Source: Petrosia ficiformis
Taxonomy: Eukaryota; Porifera; Demospongiae; Haplosclerida; Petrosiidae
Length of the DNA stretch: 64,000 nucleotides
Reading direction: 5' to 3'
Assembly (NCBI GenBank): GCA_947044365.1
Contig: OX345636.1
Location: 24,337,466 to 24,401,465, forward strand
This document shows positions 21,996 through 34,036 of the stretch, piece after piece. Made by a program: the position numbers and the translations under genes. The notes below the pieces were generated by a model. The model was not told the DNA's origin, made no database searches, and saw nothing but the letters and a program-made list of their open reading frames with translations. Each line of letters starts with the position of its first letter. Position 1 is the stretch's first letter.

Positions 21996-24900
21996 ATGGA
22001 TGAAGAGACCCAGGTAATGGTCTAAAAACATTTTTAGTACATATGAGCTTTTTTTGCAATAAAATTATCATTTGAGCCACTACTCGGCCTATCACATGCT
22101 TTGCCATTTCATTATATATATATATATATATATAATTATAATTATAATTATATAATTATATAGATGGAAGACATTTTGGAGAATCTGGGGTTTGTGGAGA
22201 CAGTAAAGGAGAGGTTTAAGAAGGAAAAAGTTAGTTCACGTATGCATGTTTGATTTCAAGCAGGAATGGGGTTTGTGATGTTTGCATGTTCAGTTCAATC
22301 AACTCAAGTATTAAATATAATTATATATAATATATATATATTGCTTTATTATAGATATATGCATCTACTGTACCATTGTTGAGTAGGGACCAGCTGAAAG
22401 AAGTTGATGTTGAAACCCTGGGTGAGCTGGCAGTTTTAAGACAACCATGCAAGCAGTCCTTAGGCTGTAAGATAATTCATATGTTTTTGTGACTGTATTT
22501 AGTGATAATTAATGTCTTACAGATTCTAAAGTGGCCTGTGAGGCGAAGCACTTTATGCAGCAATTGCCTACAGCTACCTCTGAAGAACCATGCTCTAGCT
22601 GGGGGGGGGGGGTGTTGGTAAAGATGGCAAAATTAATTTACAAAGGCAAAACCCCAGAAGAAAGAAAGGAATAAAAAAGAGTGGTACGAAGAAACCCTAG
22701 CCACAAACCTTTCAGAAAAAAGTTGTTGTTTTCAAGTGTATGGGTGTTCGAGCCCCTTGTACTTTCACACTAAGGGAAGATGACATTATTTAGAGGTCTG
22801 TTGCCTGAACTGTCTGTTGAAGCAAGTGAATTAGAGATTAGGAGTGCAATTGTGAAAATTCTTCATAATAACAGAAGTTTTCAGCTGGAAGACTTTGACG
22901 TGAATGACTTTGAGTTTATGGACGTACATGGGAAGAAAGCTACTGTGCCAACATGGGAAGATAATCATCAGTTTACTGGAAAGTCCATTAAGCAATTGGC
23001 AGGTGTGGGTGCTGTGTATACCGTAGGCCGGGTTTCGATTCCGTGTTTAAACAACTGCAAATGAGACACAACAGCCAGAATGCGATTCTAACGATTGCGA
23101 ATAATAAACTTAATTAACTATTTATTAATGTTAAAATTTAATTAACCACGTGATTACTTACAGTTAGTCAAGATGGCGAATCAGAGCGATTGTTTTGCAG
23201 TGGAAAGTGTGGTACGTGGCCACCATATTTACAAACGGACATGGACCCCTGTGTTAGGAGAAACATTACAAATAGAAATGGAAGAAAAAAACGATTATGG
23301 CCTGGTTTAACACTCCTTTTACAGCTTGGTTAGCTTCTTTCAAGGCGATATTTCGACTTGCCTTGTGGTAGTCGGGTTTACAGAGGTCTTAAAGTATTGT
23401 CAAATACTCATCACAGTCCCGATTAGTCAAAATGTCACAAGTTCACAACTCACAAGTACAATGTGCAAAATGTGCAACAGCACGTTTTCAATGAAAGAGT
23501 GTGGTCACTGCACTATCATACCGTATTTAACCTTTTATTGATTACGTTTTCTTTGATTGTGAGGTGTACAAAACCTCGCAATTCGCAAACAAAAGATACT
23601 CGCAATCAAAACATGGCCTACTTATAAGACTTACAAAGAAGATTCCATGTAGTCTTTATCAGTGATGATTCGGATTTTGAACCTTTGACTAAAACCAGAA
23701 GTGTGCATTCAGACTCCGATTCTAGTTTTGAGTTACCACCCTTTCCCAAGCCAATCAGCCCCATCGACCACCCTTTCTATTATGTCTACTGGTAACAGGA
23801 GTGAAATGAATTACCTACCAACTCTTTCTTTTGATGTTGTGACTGAACCAATAACGCCTTTGAACCGACCAGCTAGCACTCCTTCAAGTTCATCTCCAAC
23901 CTCTCCTGTACATGATTCTTATTCTATTATATGATCAGTGAGTCAGTGGTACATGTACCTCCCTCAAGCTTGCCATCTACAAGTCGTACTTCTATCACTT
24001 CCAGTTCATCTGAAGTGAGTATGTCAGCCACCACTACTGTTTTGCAACACATTTTAGATGACAGCATGACCAGCCCTCTTCCCACTAATGCTCCTCCTAC
24101 CAACCCTCCTCTTCCAAATGCAGTACTATGCACTTCAGCCTGGATATTCCACATATTGAAAATCCTTTTCAGTCAGATGATTTAGATCACTCAGCCACTC
24201 ATGCTGAACCAACAACACTGGAGGGTATTCAAGAAAGATATTCGTCCCTCTCCATAGAAGACATTACAATGATCTATGAAGTTTCTGGCTGTAGCTATGA
24301 AAGAACAGTAGATTATTTTTGAAAAACCCAAACATTGGACAACTTGCTAAATTTCCTATATGACTACTTTATTGAGTTATGTACAGAAGAATCTCCGAAA
24401 CTTCAAATGAAACCAGATGCTTCAGACCAGGAAATGGCTGAATTGGTATTGGGGTTTTATAAAAGTAGCCGTTTCTCTAAAAATTCTTGTGTTCGAGTTA
24501 CTGATGGACAAGCAATAGACAGTGGTGGTGTGCGCCGTCAGTTATTTCTGCTTTCAATGCTATAGCTGATGGACATTTACAAATTTTTGAAGGTCCTTCA
24601 ACTAGAGTGTCACCAGCCATTAAGCCATGTAACATTGTATCAGGACTTTTGAAGAATCTTGGAAAAGCAATTGCACACGACTTCGTCATGGATAAAAGTG
24701 GGTTTCCCTTTCTCTCCCCACCCATTTTTTATTACCTTGTGGGTAAGGACAATATTGCAATCACTTTACTAGAGGATTTTGATGTCTCTGGACAAGCGTT
24801 ACATGTGATTAAGAAGGTAAACTAGTTACATAATCATACATGAAAAATAACATTGTAGATTTATGTACTTAGATGAAATTCAGCCACTCTTATAACCAAT

Positions 24901-25347
24901 TGGTCGATGATGATGATGATATGAGGTATATCGAAAGTCCTTTGGATGAATGTGTAAGTCCAGCCTTAATACTCACTGTGTAATTAATTTCTAACTTATT
25001 AGCAGGTGGCTAACAAAGATGAAATTCTTCAAACTATACTAATCCACAATGGCCTTTACAAAAGGAAGGTTTTCTTAGATAGTCTGTCTGAGGGACTGGA
25101 AATTTATAAAATCCACTCATTAATGAAGATTTTTCTCAATTTGTTTAAGCCCGTTTTTACCAGCAGTGAATTGTCCGGTACAGATATCATTCAGAAAATT
25201 GTTCCATGTGATGTATCTCTGGATGATCATATGTTGCAGCTCATATCTTGTCTTTTTGAATGTATCTTTCTCCAGATGGTATGTCAATTAGATGGAAAGT
25301 GCTTGTGTGTACGTTTAACAACCATATGTGCTTTGAATTCAATTTAA
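21996..25347 (+). pseudogene. SAM-like / HECT-like domain gene, broken and truncated
   Basis: Spliced layout: ATG at 21996 with an 18-base exon ending CAG/GTAATG; exon 22165-22229 (EDILENLGFVETVKERFKKE); exon about 22355-22468 (LLSRDQLKEVDVETLGELAV), together SAM-like; then PELSVEASELEIRSAIVKIL and DFEFMDVHGKKATVP (22800-23010). After an inserted element come Ser/Pro-rich linkers (23650-24150), then HECT N-lobe-like blocks: RVTDGQAIDSGGVRRQLF, HLQIFEGPSTRVSPAIKP, SGLLKNLGKAIAHDFV and GFPFLSPPIFYYLVG. The C-lobe with the catalytic Cys is absent after 25347. Frame breaks occur near 22610 (run of G), 22670-22770, 23930 and 24545. Similar genes are multi-copy in marine invertebrates; ubiquitin-ligase function is unlikely here. 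Confidence 0.6.
23024..23622. mobile_element. 0.6-kb insertion with imperfect inverted termini inside the HECT-like gene
   Basis: TAGGCCGGGTTTCGATTCCG at 23024 and the reverse complement of the right edge, TAGGCCATGTTTTGATTGCG, face each other. Coding similarity of the HECT-like gene stops at about 23020 (GVGAVY) and resumes near 23625 (LTKKIPCSLY). The target duplication is short (TA or TATA) and uncertain. No coding capacity seen. Confidence 0.6.
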
Positions 25348-25401
25348 TACCTATGTCAATCAACTGTAACAATTGCTACTTTTATTTCTTATTGTAGTAG
25401 A

Positions 25402-25572
25402 GAGACTCAGTAAAGCAGGAATTCTTTGCTGTAAACAACTAAAACATAATAATATTAAAGTCAAATTAGCCAATTTACACAATTATCACTTACCCTCAGT
25501 AAAACAGGAATTCTTTGCTGTAAACAACTAAAACAACATAATATTAAAGCCAAGTTAGCCAACATACCTCGA
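25402..25572. repeat. direct repeat, two copies about 90 bp apart
   Basis: GCAGGAATTCTTTGCTGTAA and following sequence at about 25411-25486 recurs with small changes at about 25501-25572. Non-coding. Confidence 0.75.
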
Positions 25573-25819
25573 TAAGACAGGTTATCAACTTAGTTGAGAG
25601 ACTATTAAACACAAGGTTTGTCACAATGATGAGGCAGCACACAACTGCGCATGCAGCTCGAGCTCAAGCACGAGGTTTGCCACAACGGTAAGGTGTTTAA
25701 AAATAAATGGCGAGAATGTGTTCACTCGAAGGGAAGGAATTGTGTGCGCAGCACTAATGCTAAAATAATGTATTTTTGATGCCATTTTTGCAAGAAAAGG
25801 ATTCTCACATTCTTTGATA

Positions 25820-26190
25820 TGTGTACATTTTAGCATCCCTTCCTACCGTAATTCATACATGGCATTTCTGTTCGATTTCAAGGTTCAAAGCCAAATGTTT
25901 TCTACAAAGTGGAAGTTATTGTCATTTTGTGTTATGGACAGAGGGAGACATAAATATTGAAAGAATTTACCTGAACGAGGAGTTTTGGCACCAGAAAGTC
26001 ACTCGAGTACAGCTTTTTTTTTACAGCGGCCATCTTACCACACTGATGAGGAAATTCTACTCTCGAACTATGTCTGATCAGTCCACAGCCCCCTCAGGAA
26101 CAAATTTGCTATCCCAGCAGAAACTGCCCAAACTATTGCCATGGATCTGAGGAAGGCAATATGGTAGGATGCGACAATCCCACTTGTGCA
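25820..26190 (+). pseudogene. YqaJ-like nuclease plus PHD-like tail, ISL2EU-type fragment
   Basis: The frame reads CHFVLWTEGDINIERIYLNE and LMRKFYSR, the end of the YqaJ recombinase-like protein carried by ISL2EU transposons, then a Cys-rich PHD-like stretch (EEGNMVGCDNPTCAYK) to about 26190. The corresponding, more upstream region of the protein is seen at 53460-54270. It is cut at about 26195 by the truncated LTR of the gypsy element. Confidence 0.55.
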
Positions 26191-26195
26191 TACAA

Positions 26196-26254
26196 ATGAC
26201 ATTAGATAAACAATTACATTATCATGACACATACATCAGAATAACCATTACATT
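26196..26254 (-). repeat. truncated 3' LTR of the gypsy element
   Basis: Shares ATCATGACACATACATCAGA and the TGTAATGG start with the right LTR, but lacks 8-bp and 25-bp internal segments and stops at ACATTAG, where ISL2EU-derived sequence begins. Confidence 0.75.
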
Positions 26255-26279
26255 CCTCCACCTTCAGTATAAAATAGGC

Positions 26280-27748
26280 TGTCCAAAAAATTGTGGCGGT
26301 CTTCTTTCTCGAAACGATTGACAAACTTGTAGTTGATGTCTCAGATGTCACTGTCTACATGACGCCTAACTTCCAATCCATTAGTTAACTTAATCACATA
26401 TGACCGGGGGCCTGATATTTTGACAACTTCCCCAACAAGCCATTTCGGACGAGACGATCTAAAAGTTTTTAGCTAGTACCTTATCTCCAAATGAAAATAT
26501 ACGTAATTTCTTACTATTGTCATGATACCTTTTTTGTTTTTCTTGGGTTTCTTCAACTGACTTGCTAACATCTGGAAATAACATATCTAATCGGGATCAA
26601 GGACGATGTTCCATTAGCAATTCAGCTGGTGGTAATATTTTATACCTAAACAAATATTTTGATAGTTTCTCTTGTACATTATCTCCTTCTCCACTCTTAA
26701 GTGCTTGTTTAGCGATTTGTACAGCTCTTTCTGCTTGTCCATTGGATGATGGATGGTAAGGTGCTGTTGTGACATGTTTGATACCATTTCCCTTCATAAA
26801 GGTTCTTGAGGCAAATGCTATTGGTCTATTGTTACCATCTTCCATGGTGTGTGACAAAACAGCACCAATCCCATAGGGTGATGCATCACATGTCAAAACT
26901 AAAGGTCTTGTGTCATCAAAGTGAACTAATAGTGAGTCTGCTTGCAAAGCCTTTTTAGCTACTTGAAAAGCTGAATCTTGTTTGGCTGTCCATGACCTTC
27001 TACTGTTCCTACATAGTAAATTATATAAGGGGGCCAACTTTGACAATATATTTGGTAAAAACCGGCTATAGTAATTAATAATGCCTAAAAAGGACCTTAG
27101 TTCAGATACATTTCTGGGTTTTGGTGCATCTTGGATTGATTTAACTTTTCCAGTGGTTGGGTGAAGACCCTGCCTATCAATGATATGGCCTAGATACTCA
27201 ACACTTGGCCTTAAGAAACAACATCTCTTTATTTAAACGCAAGCCAGCTTCATCTAGCTTATTTAACACAACACTGAGATTCTCTAAATGCTCTGCTACA
27301 TACAGGTGAACCTGCTACTAGTATATCAAGATATGCTGTAACTCCCTTGCATCCTTGAAATAGGCTATCCATACAACGCTGGAAAATTCCCGGTGCAGAT
27401 GCAACACCAAATGATAATCTGCTTTAACGAAATTTCCCCTTGTGGGTGTTTATGGTAACATACTCTTTGAATTGTCTTCTAATGGCAATTGAAGGTATGC
27501 TTGAAATAGATCTAGTTTGCTAAAGTACTTCCCACCTGATAACTTGGTAAACAAGTCTTCTATTTTAGGAAGGGGATAGGTGTCTACTTGGGAAGCTTGG
27601 TTAATTGTGACTTTAAAGTCGCCACAGATCAGTATTGCCCCGTTTTGCTTAACCACGGGTACAATAGGAGCTGCCCATTTTGAAAATTGGACTGGTTATA
27701 TGACATTAGATGCTACCAGCCTTTGCAATTCTGCTTCTAATTTCTCTC
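26280..27748 (-). pseudogene. gypsy reverse transcriptase, RNase H and integrase relics
   Basis: 27656-27450 carries QNGAILICGDFKVTINQASQ, YPLPKIEDLF and KYFSKLDLFQAYLQLPL of reverse transcriptase. The catalytic YVDD region is degraded. 27046-26597 has WTAKQDSAFQVAKKAL and VLTCDASPYGIGAVLSH of RNase H, then passes in frame from FASRTF to KHVTTAPYHPSSNGQAERAV, the end of the integrase core. The rest of RNase H and most of integrase are deleted. Confidence 0.8.
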
Positions 27749-28975
27749 TTAATACAAATTGTACTTGAAGAATTTGGGACAAGCCTCACTGTTTACATTA
27801 AGTTGTACTTTGTCAACTTTGAGGCACTCCAATTGTTCTGTAAAAACAGCTGAGTGCTTTTCTAAAACTTCTTTTAATGCATTAGGCGTGCCTAGACTGA
27901 AAATTTCCCCCAAATTGACCTTAACCTTACTAAGCCAATCCCTACCCAAAAGGTTTGGGCCATTCCCATCAACCATAAAGACTGACAACTCTTCGTACTT
28001 TACATGTACATTAATATTACCTATAATTGGGATACACTCACCCATGTAGGTTTTTAACTTGACTGATGATTGTGTGATGGGAGTTGTAATAAGTGCATTG
28101 ATCTGGTTGTATGTATCCTTATTGATAACGGAGAGGGATGCACCTGTGTCCAGTTCCATATTTCTTGGGACTTGATTAAGACTCACACTAACAATAATTG
28201 GTTCAGTTGAGCTGTCTATTGTATTGAACATATCATATGAGCGATCTTGGGTGGTTCGTTCTTTTTCTGAAACAAAGTGACTCTTTGGATAGGGTTTCTG
28301 ACACGGTTTCTTATGCCTACATACTTTTGCAATGTGGCCTTTCTTCTTGCAAATCAAACAATCCCAGTCTTTACATTTACATGTGGCAGGTAAATCCCAG
28401 TCTTTACATTTACATGTGGCAGGTAAATGAGCTCCTCCACACCTGTGGCTTGTTGCATCTGTAGCGTCTTCCACGACTCTGGGATGCGAAGATAAAACTT
28501 TGGCTGGGTAAGGTAGTATCTGACTTGAGATCCTGAGTGTCCTTTTCAGCCGCTTCAAGTGCTTGAGCTATGTCTAGTGCCTTATCAAATGTTAAGTCCT
28601 TCTCAGCTAAAAGACGTTTCTGAATACTTTGATGATTGATACCACATACGAGTCTCTATCACGTAGCATCTCCTGTAGTGTGTTCTTACAGTCGCAGTGT
28701 TCAGCCAACTATCGTAATTCAGTAATGTACATCAAAATACTCTCCTCATTTGTTCGGACTCTTGAGGTAAACTTGTAACGCTGTACTATTATAGACGGTT
28801 TTGAATCATAAAAATCTTTCACCAGTTTCACTAAGTCGTCATATGATTTCGAATCTGGCTTATCATCTGCAAGACTACGAACAAGTTTATAGGTTTTGGG
28901 ACCACATGCCGACAGCAATATATCACGCTTCTTAGTGGCATCCACTACATCATTGGCGATGAAGTACTGATTCAA
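27749..28975 (-). pseudogene. gypsy Gag and protease region
   Basis: 28975-28709 encodes a gag-like helical part (FIANDVVDATKKRDILLSAC). After a broken stretch, 28558-27749 has a CCHC knuckle (CLICKKKGHIAKVC near 28340), a protease with LDTGASLSVI near 28160 and NLLGRDWL near 27945, then the start of reverse transcriptase. A 33-bp tandem duplication (28358-28424) repeats CKCKDWDLPAT just before the knuckle. Stop codons and frame changes separate gag from the rest. Confidence 0.8.
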
Positions 28976-29065
28976 TCATTCGATATAGATCGACCATGAC
29001 TCTTTAGTCGGATCATAAGAAGACAGAGTTCCATGCAAGGACATTGTTCTACCCTTGTCGCCAAC

Positions 29066-29364
29066 TGTGATAACTTCACTACTGACATACTCAAATTACT
29101 AAACAATATTATTAACCAATAGAACTGTATATTAAGTTGTAACAACAATAAATAAAACTAGATCGAACTCTACTTAAAATGAGTACATGGTAGCGTATTT
29201 ATACAGATACATTGTAACAGTTCTGGAAGGTTCTAGAAGCTGACACGTGGTCACCGATGATTACATTAAATAAAACTATACATTAGATAAACAATTAGTG
29301 AACTGCTAAATAACAATTACAATTATCATGACACATACATCAGAATAAGTACTAGTCCATTACA
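29066..29364 (-). repeat. 5' LTR of the gypsy element
   Basis: Begins TGTAATGG (minus strand, at 29364) and ends TTATCACA just before the GTTGGCGAC primer-binding motif. A TATA box (CTGTATAAATACGC) lies near 29206-29193. Confidence 0.75.
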
Positions 29365-29439
29365 TTCTGCAACTCCTGAATGTGAATGGACTATAGTTTT
29401 AGTTACAGTTACAACAGAATTCTTTAACAAAAGTATGAT

Positions 29440-30011
29440 CGCATTTCTCTGTAGACTGCTAGCAATTGTGCTCGGTTGCTTGGTATTCCAAAAAACCATT
29501 TTCGCTGATTCCTGTCATGCTTTTTGTGGTTACAAAAAAAAGGATTTGCCTTTTCATATTCTTCTTCAGCAGAAAAAATGTATAAATACGTAATAATATT
29601 AGATGACGTTTTGTCTTCAGAAGAAGCGAGTGTATGAACCTCGGATGGTATGAGAAGCGAAGTTTTGCTTTATGATCAGTTTTTCTAGTTTGATACTTGA
29701 AAAAGAAGTAATACATCTTCTTCAAGTACTGTAGCAATCGCAATAAAGTCCACACCAAAATAATATTTTTGTGTTTGCCACAGGACCCCGTTTCCTATAA
29801 ATTTCATTCCTCGTTGAATTTGTGTAAATCAAAACCGCAGGTCCAATCTAACTGTATTCTTTTCTGGTTTTTCACTTTCCTGAATCATCAATTCAATATT
29901 TTGTAGGTTATTTCTTGCAACACCTTCAAATAAATATTTTAATGCTGACTCTTCATCAGTTGACAAGACGTTTTTGTAATGGTTGAATGTTTTGATTATT
30001 TCTATTAACAT
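29440..30011 (-). pseudogene. coding-like relic of unknown family
   Basis: From ATG at 30011 a 60-codon frame (LSTDEESALKYLFEGVARNN) runs to 29829; a second coding-like stretch in another frame spans about 29660-29440 (EVHTLASSEDKTSSNIITY, FSAEEEYEKANPFFCNHKKH). Nothing is recognised. It lies between the gypsy 5' LTR and Helitron sequence. Confidence 0.25.
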
Positions 30012-30239
30012 TCAGAATAACTAAATTGCCTTTTACAAAGTACAAATTTGATGCAAAATCTTCTAACCCAAAAAGAGAAAAGCGTAAGGCCATGTAAAAC
30101 AGATGTTAATAGCTGAAGAGTAGGGCGGAATTCGTATTCCGGTACATATGGCAGCATATTGGATGTCATTTGAGGTGTTCACCAACAATTATTTGCCTTT
30201 AAAACATATTCTCATAGCAGACCTGGAACTTTACACCTA

Positions 30240-30446
30240 TCCTGTATTAATTTCTTTTGATTGGGCATAATCAAACCTTCTTGTAGACAATTTTTCCATT
30301 CCAGTGATTATATACCTGACGACTGAACTTTGTGCAGAGCTGCCAAACATTAGTACTTCTAAAAGAACTGAAGCTGCAATTACAAGTAACCCACCTCTTT
30401 TAGACAGATTCACTTTCAGGTGCAGTAGAGCTTTGGTTTAGATGTC
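30240..30446 (+). pseudogene. Helitron Rep fragment left of a piggyBac insertion
   Basis: The plus-strand frame reads TEAAITSNPPLLDRFTFRCS and RALV before the TTAA at 30447. This resembles the Helitron Rep segment just upstream of the HUH motif, which resumes at 34382 on the far side of piggyBac copy D. Some 20 residues expected between the two parts are missing. Confidence 0.45.
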
Positions 30447-30639
30447 TTAACTCTTTAACGTTTTAATTAAAATTACGTACTTGACACGTCAGAACCAAAT
30501 TAATTTAGAATGACGCCATATTAATGCCACATGGTAGCTTATTTGTTTTACTTTTTTTGAGTAATCGTACGGCTTTCTTGACTTTTAAATCACTCGAAAC
30601 TGTTATGCAAGGATACAAGAAGATATTCATGTATCATTC

Positions 30640-31285
30640 TCTGCTGGTTAGTGACATTTATGTTTAAATTATCAATATAAAGTTTGTTGCTTTTTGCTCG
30701 ATTTTTGTCCTAATAAAATGGAGTGCGTGCTACTTACAATAGATTGAAATGATAATAGTGGAGCTTTTCCTATGTGTACTGTGTCTTTATTATGCAAATT
30801 TATTTATATAAGACGTGTGTTATGAGTACGATTCTTTTCCTATGTTTCTGAGCTAGTCGGCCATTTTGATATGGGTGTGTTTTCGTTACCTAGGAAACCT
30901 TTGAAGTTATTGCAATAAATTGCCTCAATGGTAGCCCCTTCAAGTTGTGTGCTTCTTGTGAGTAATCGCTGTTGTTTCTACGTTGTAACGAAGATGCAAC
31001 TCATTGATAATGATGTAAGAAATGATTTATCTGTTTACCTTTGCTGGTTAGTGATTTTTGCTTAAATTTTCTTAGTAAATTTTGTTCCTTTTACGCTCTA
31101 TTTTTATCCTAATAAAATGGAGTGTGTGCTATTTATAATAGATTGACATAATAGTAGTAATGCTTTACCTATGTGTGCCGTGTCTTTATTGTACAAATGT
31201 ATTTGTATAATTCATGTTGTGAGTATGATTATTTTCCTATGTCTCTGTTCTAGACGGCCATTTTGTCATGGGCGTGGTTTGTTGC
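30640..31285. repeat. diverged direct duplication in piggyBac D, period about 400 bp
   Basis: A block from CTGCTGGTTAGTG through TAATAAAATGGAGTG to CGGCCATTTTGATATGGG (30640-30885) recurs from 31043 to about 31275 with many substitutions. Non-coding; probably subterminal repeats of the element. Confidence 0.75.
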
Positions 31286-32020
31286 CTGGGAGATCTGAAC
31301 CATGTGTTTGATTTTTTGTAATGAAGAACCAAGTTTGATCAATTTCTATCATTGTCAGGTATGTTAGATCCTTGTTTTTGGTTCAGAAATTTGCTGTTAT
31401 AGTGTTCTTTTCTGTTCTTGCTTACTGATTGTTTTATTTCTTCTACCTTTTTGTGCATAATTTTTTACAATAACAAAGGCAGTCATTGTAGCCTTATATA
31501 TAGTTGCTATATTGTTGTATGTAATTCTTGTATGTGTTACAATGTGTTTCTAAATATTGGTGCAACTGTGACGTTTCTCGTTCTAATAGGTAAAATTCAC
31601 TATGTGGTTTTTCATGTGGTTTTGTGATGTGGGTGTGGTCAGCGACCAAGGTAAATACTTTGTATTGATTAGTTATTGTGTTGCATTACTGTTTATCATT
31701 CTTGTAATAGATAATTATTTATACATGTATTGTGATAAATAAGCCTATTCTGTAGTGCTTGGTTGTCCATATTGTGAATGGTAGATGAAAAAGCAGTCAT
31801 CGTCTTTCCCTGTATGGCAGAAATACAAGTTACAGTCTCTACATTCCCACACTGTCTCTCGATGTGTACATCTGTATTTGATACAGAAATGACATCTATT
31901 TCCTCTTTTGGCTGCTTTTGTAGGGAAGTGACTTCTGCTGAATCCCTTTACAGGCTGGTAGTGACATGGCTGTCCTCTGCGTTTGCATGAGTTATACTGA
32001 CCTATTAGTTCATTTGCCAG

Positions 32021-32797
32021 TTATACTCTAAACTCTTTCAGGTTCTTTTGTTGCAGTGATGGGAAGAATTTTGATAAAATGTAAGTGTTTGTAATAGCAA
32101 CGTCTAATGCGGCATAAAAGAGGTATTTATAATATTTTCGTGATTTAATTTCTATGTTGTAATATCCTCTGAGCTGATCATTTCGGTCTACTCCTCCCAT
32201 TTTGGAATTGTAATTGACTATTTCGTCAGGACATGTAATAGTCATGTTTGATCCATCTTTCTGTTTACGTGAGATTGATGTTGTTGTCCCAGGAGAATTT
32301 GTTGAGCAGCAGCTGATTGGTTTTGTGTCTACAACTGAGAGATTTGCATTTCGGACTGACTGATGATCCCCTCTGCTAGGTAGCCCAGTCTTAACAAGTT
32401 GTTTGAGAGTCGTGGGAAATCCCTTTCTATCTGATCTCATAGTACCGCAACTGTATGTCCCTCGCCTCAACAGATTAAGCATAAGGTCGATGCTGGTAAA
32501 ATAGTTGTTGAAGAATATATGGTGGTAATGATGACAGTAATTTTCCGTCAAGTTCATAACTACATTAGTCGCCAGTGCTTTTTGAATTGTGTTTCCACAC
32601 TTTCCCTCATAAACATTAAATTTCACCCCTTTCTTCGAAGTTCGCTAGTCTTCTTCTTACTTTTGAATCAAACGTTCGTCATCATTGGTAGGTATTGTGG
32701 AAGACAGTGGACCATCTATTTCCATCTCACATTTCTCGTCTTCAACAAGACTAATAATGCTAGCAACAGTGTATAGCTTTCCACTGCTTGAAGCCAT
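32021..32797 (-). pseudogene. piggyBac transposase, copy D, internal deletion
   Basis: ATG at 32797 begins MASSSGKLYTVASIISLVED, an acidic N-terminal exon ending at 32661 before a GTAAG donor. The frame 32626-32021 carries VKFNVYEGKCGN, NVVMNLTENY, HHIFFNNYFTSIDLML, GTYSCGTMRSDRKGFP and YNSKMGGVDRNDQLRGYY. The region with the first catalytic Asp is deleted between the two parts. The second catalytic position in the FFDNYFTS motif is Asn (codon AAC at 32509-32507). The third Asp (GGVDRND) is intact. Confidence 0.85.
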
Positions 32798-32856
32798 TCC
32801 TATATATATTTATTATTTATTATTAAATTTATTCATTGTTACAATTTTTTCATTAA

Positions 32857-34036
32857 TTGTGACCGTGGATGCGAAAATCAACCTTATGGTACAAAAATTG
32901 AAAATTGTGTTATTGATATATTCTTGTTCCTTGAGAAACAAGCTATCTTTTGGTAAAAACAACTCTGAAATTGAAGGTTGCGTTACCAAGTTACAGACGA
33001 TTTCATTTTAATAGCTGTTGAAATGTAATTTAGAGAAAATGCGTTTTAATTAATCTCTAATGAAATTCTTTGAATTCCGTATACCTAGTCTCACGTGATT
33101 TTTGCTTTGTCAGCAAATGTTACAAAAATGCTTCTTTGTCATCTAAAAACCTTTTATGTGACTCACAGTAGCGGCGTTAATGAGTTCTAGATACTATTAA
33201 GTATTTCTAAGTACGGATGAGACATTACCATGACAACATTTTTCACAAGGTAATGTTGTTTACATAAATTATACAAATAATTGTTATTAGATTAGTGTAG
33301 TACAATGCTTCGCTTTTCATTAACAGTATGCTACTGCTATTTGTTATTGTGTATTAAGACTACATGTACCTTTTGATAACAGAATATTTAGAAGATAAGT
33401 ACTATAGCAGTTTCATAAAAAGAATTTATAATAATCATCCCTTAATACAGCTTCATATTCATAGTAACCGTATTCTCATTCAATCATGAATTCCAGTGAA
33501 GAAGGACTATCAACAGTTTCACGAAACCCATCAGAGCAACCAGAATTTGTGACAATCTATTTCATTATACTATTCACTTTCTATTGTTGTAATAATATGT
33601 ATGTTATTGGGATCACTATGAATGTATTATATTCATATTTTATACATTCACAAATAAGGCTTCGAGAAATGTGCTGGGATGACTGAAATCAGGTTTTTAT
33701 TGGCCCTAAAAAGAGAATAATACTTGTTGCTATGGTGGTTGTTATGGTGTTAAATAATTAATCCGTTCATGTTTGGGAAATATCGTGTTACATTTCCGTG
33801 CACGTTCTCAATGGCTGAATAGCCTATTCTTGATGTTCCTCTTTAAACGCTCGCCCTGCCAAACCTAAAGTGAGTTAGACTTTGTAATTTGCATTCTGGA
33901 TAGCCAAGGTATCATACTTTATGAAAATGTAAAAATCACGAAATTGATTGAGTGAATTGATCTGTGTATTATTGCAGGTTCTGAAAAAACTTAAAATGTA
34001 CCATAAGGTTGATTTTCTCATCCACGGTCACAATTA
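32857..34036. repeat. 36-bp inverted repeats about 1.1 kb apart inside piggyBac D
   Basis: ATTGTGACCGTGGATGCGAA plus its continuation to TATGGTA (32857-32892) is matched in reverse complement at 34000-34036 with one or two differences. The enclosed sequence shows no clear gene. It might be the ends of another inserted element or subterminal repeats. Confidence 0.7.

Larger units (their letters stand above)
26196..29364 (-). mobile_element. Ty3/gypsy LTR retrotransposon, decayed
   Basis: Oriented on the minus strand: 5' LTR at 29066-29364, primer-binding region GTTGGCGACAAGGG just inside it, gag and pol relics, a purine-rich tract (GAAGGTGGAGGAA) at 26267-26255, and a truncated 3' LTR at 26196-26254. 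The left LTR keeps only the beginning of the LTR and lacks two internal segments present on the right. No target duplication can be read because the left end is cut. Confidence 0.85.

Noticed and set aside
22602..22613. Run of twelve G as a functional G-rich motif
   Set aside because: It sits in a coding relic and is more simply a homopolymer expansion or assembly artefact.
23927..24154. Open frame on the minus strand opposite the HECT-like gene linker
   Set aside because: Composition mirrors the Ser/Pro-rich plus-strand linker; no motif and no splice context. Treated as a shadow.
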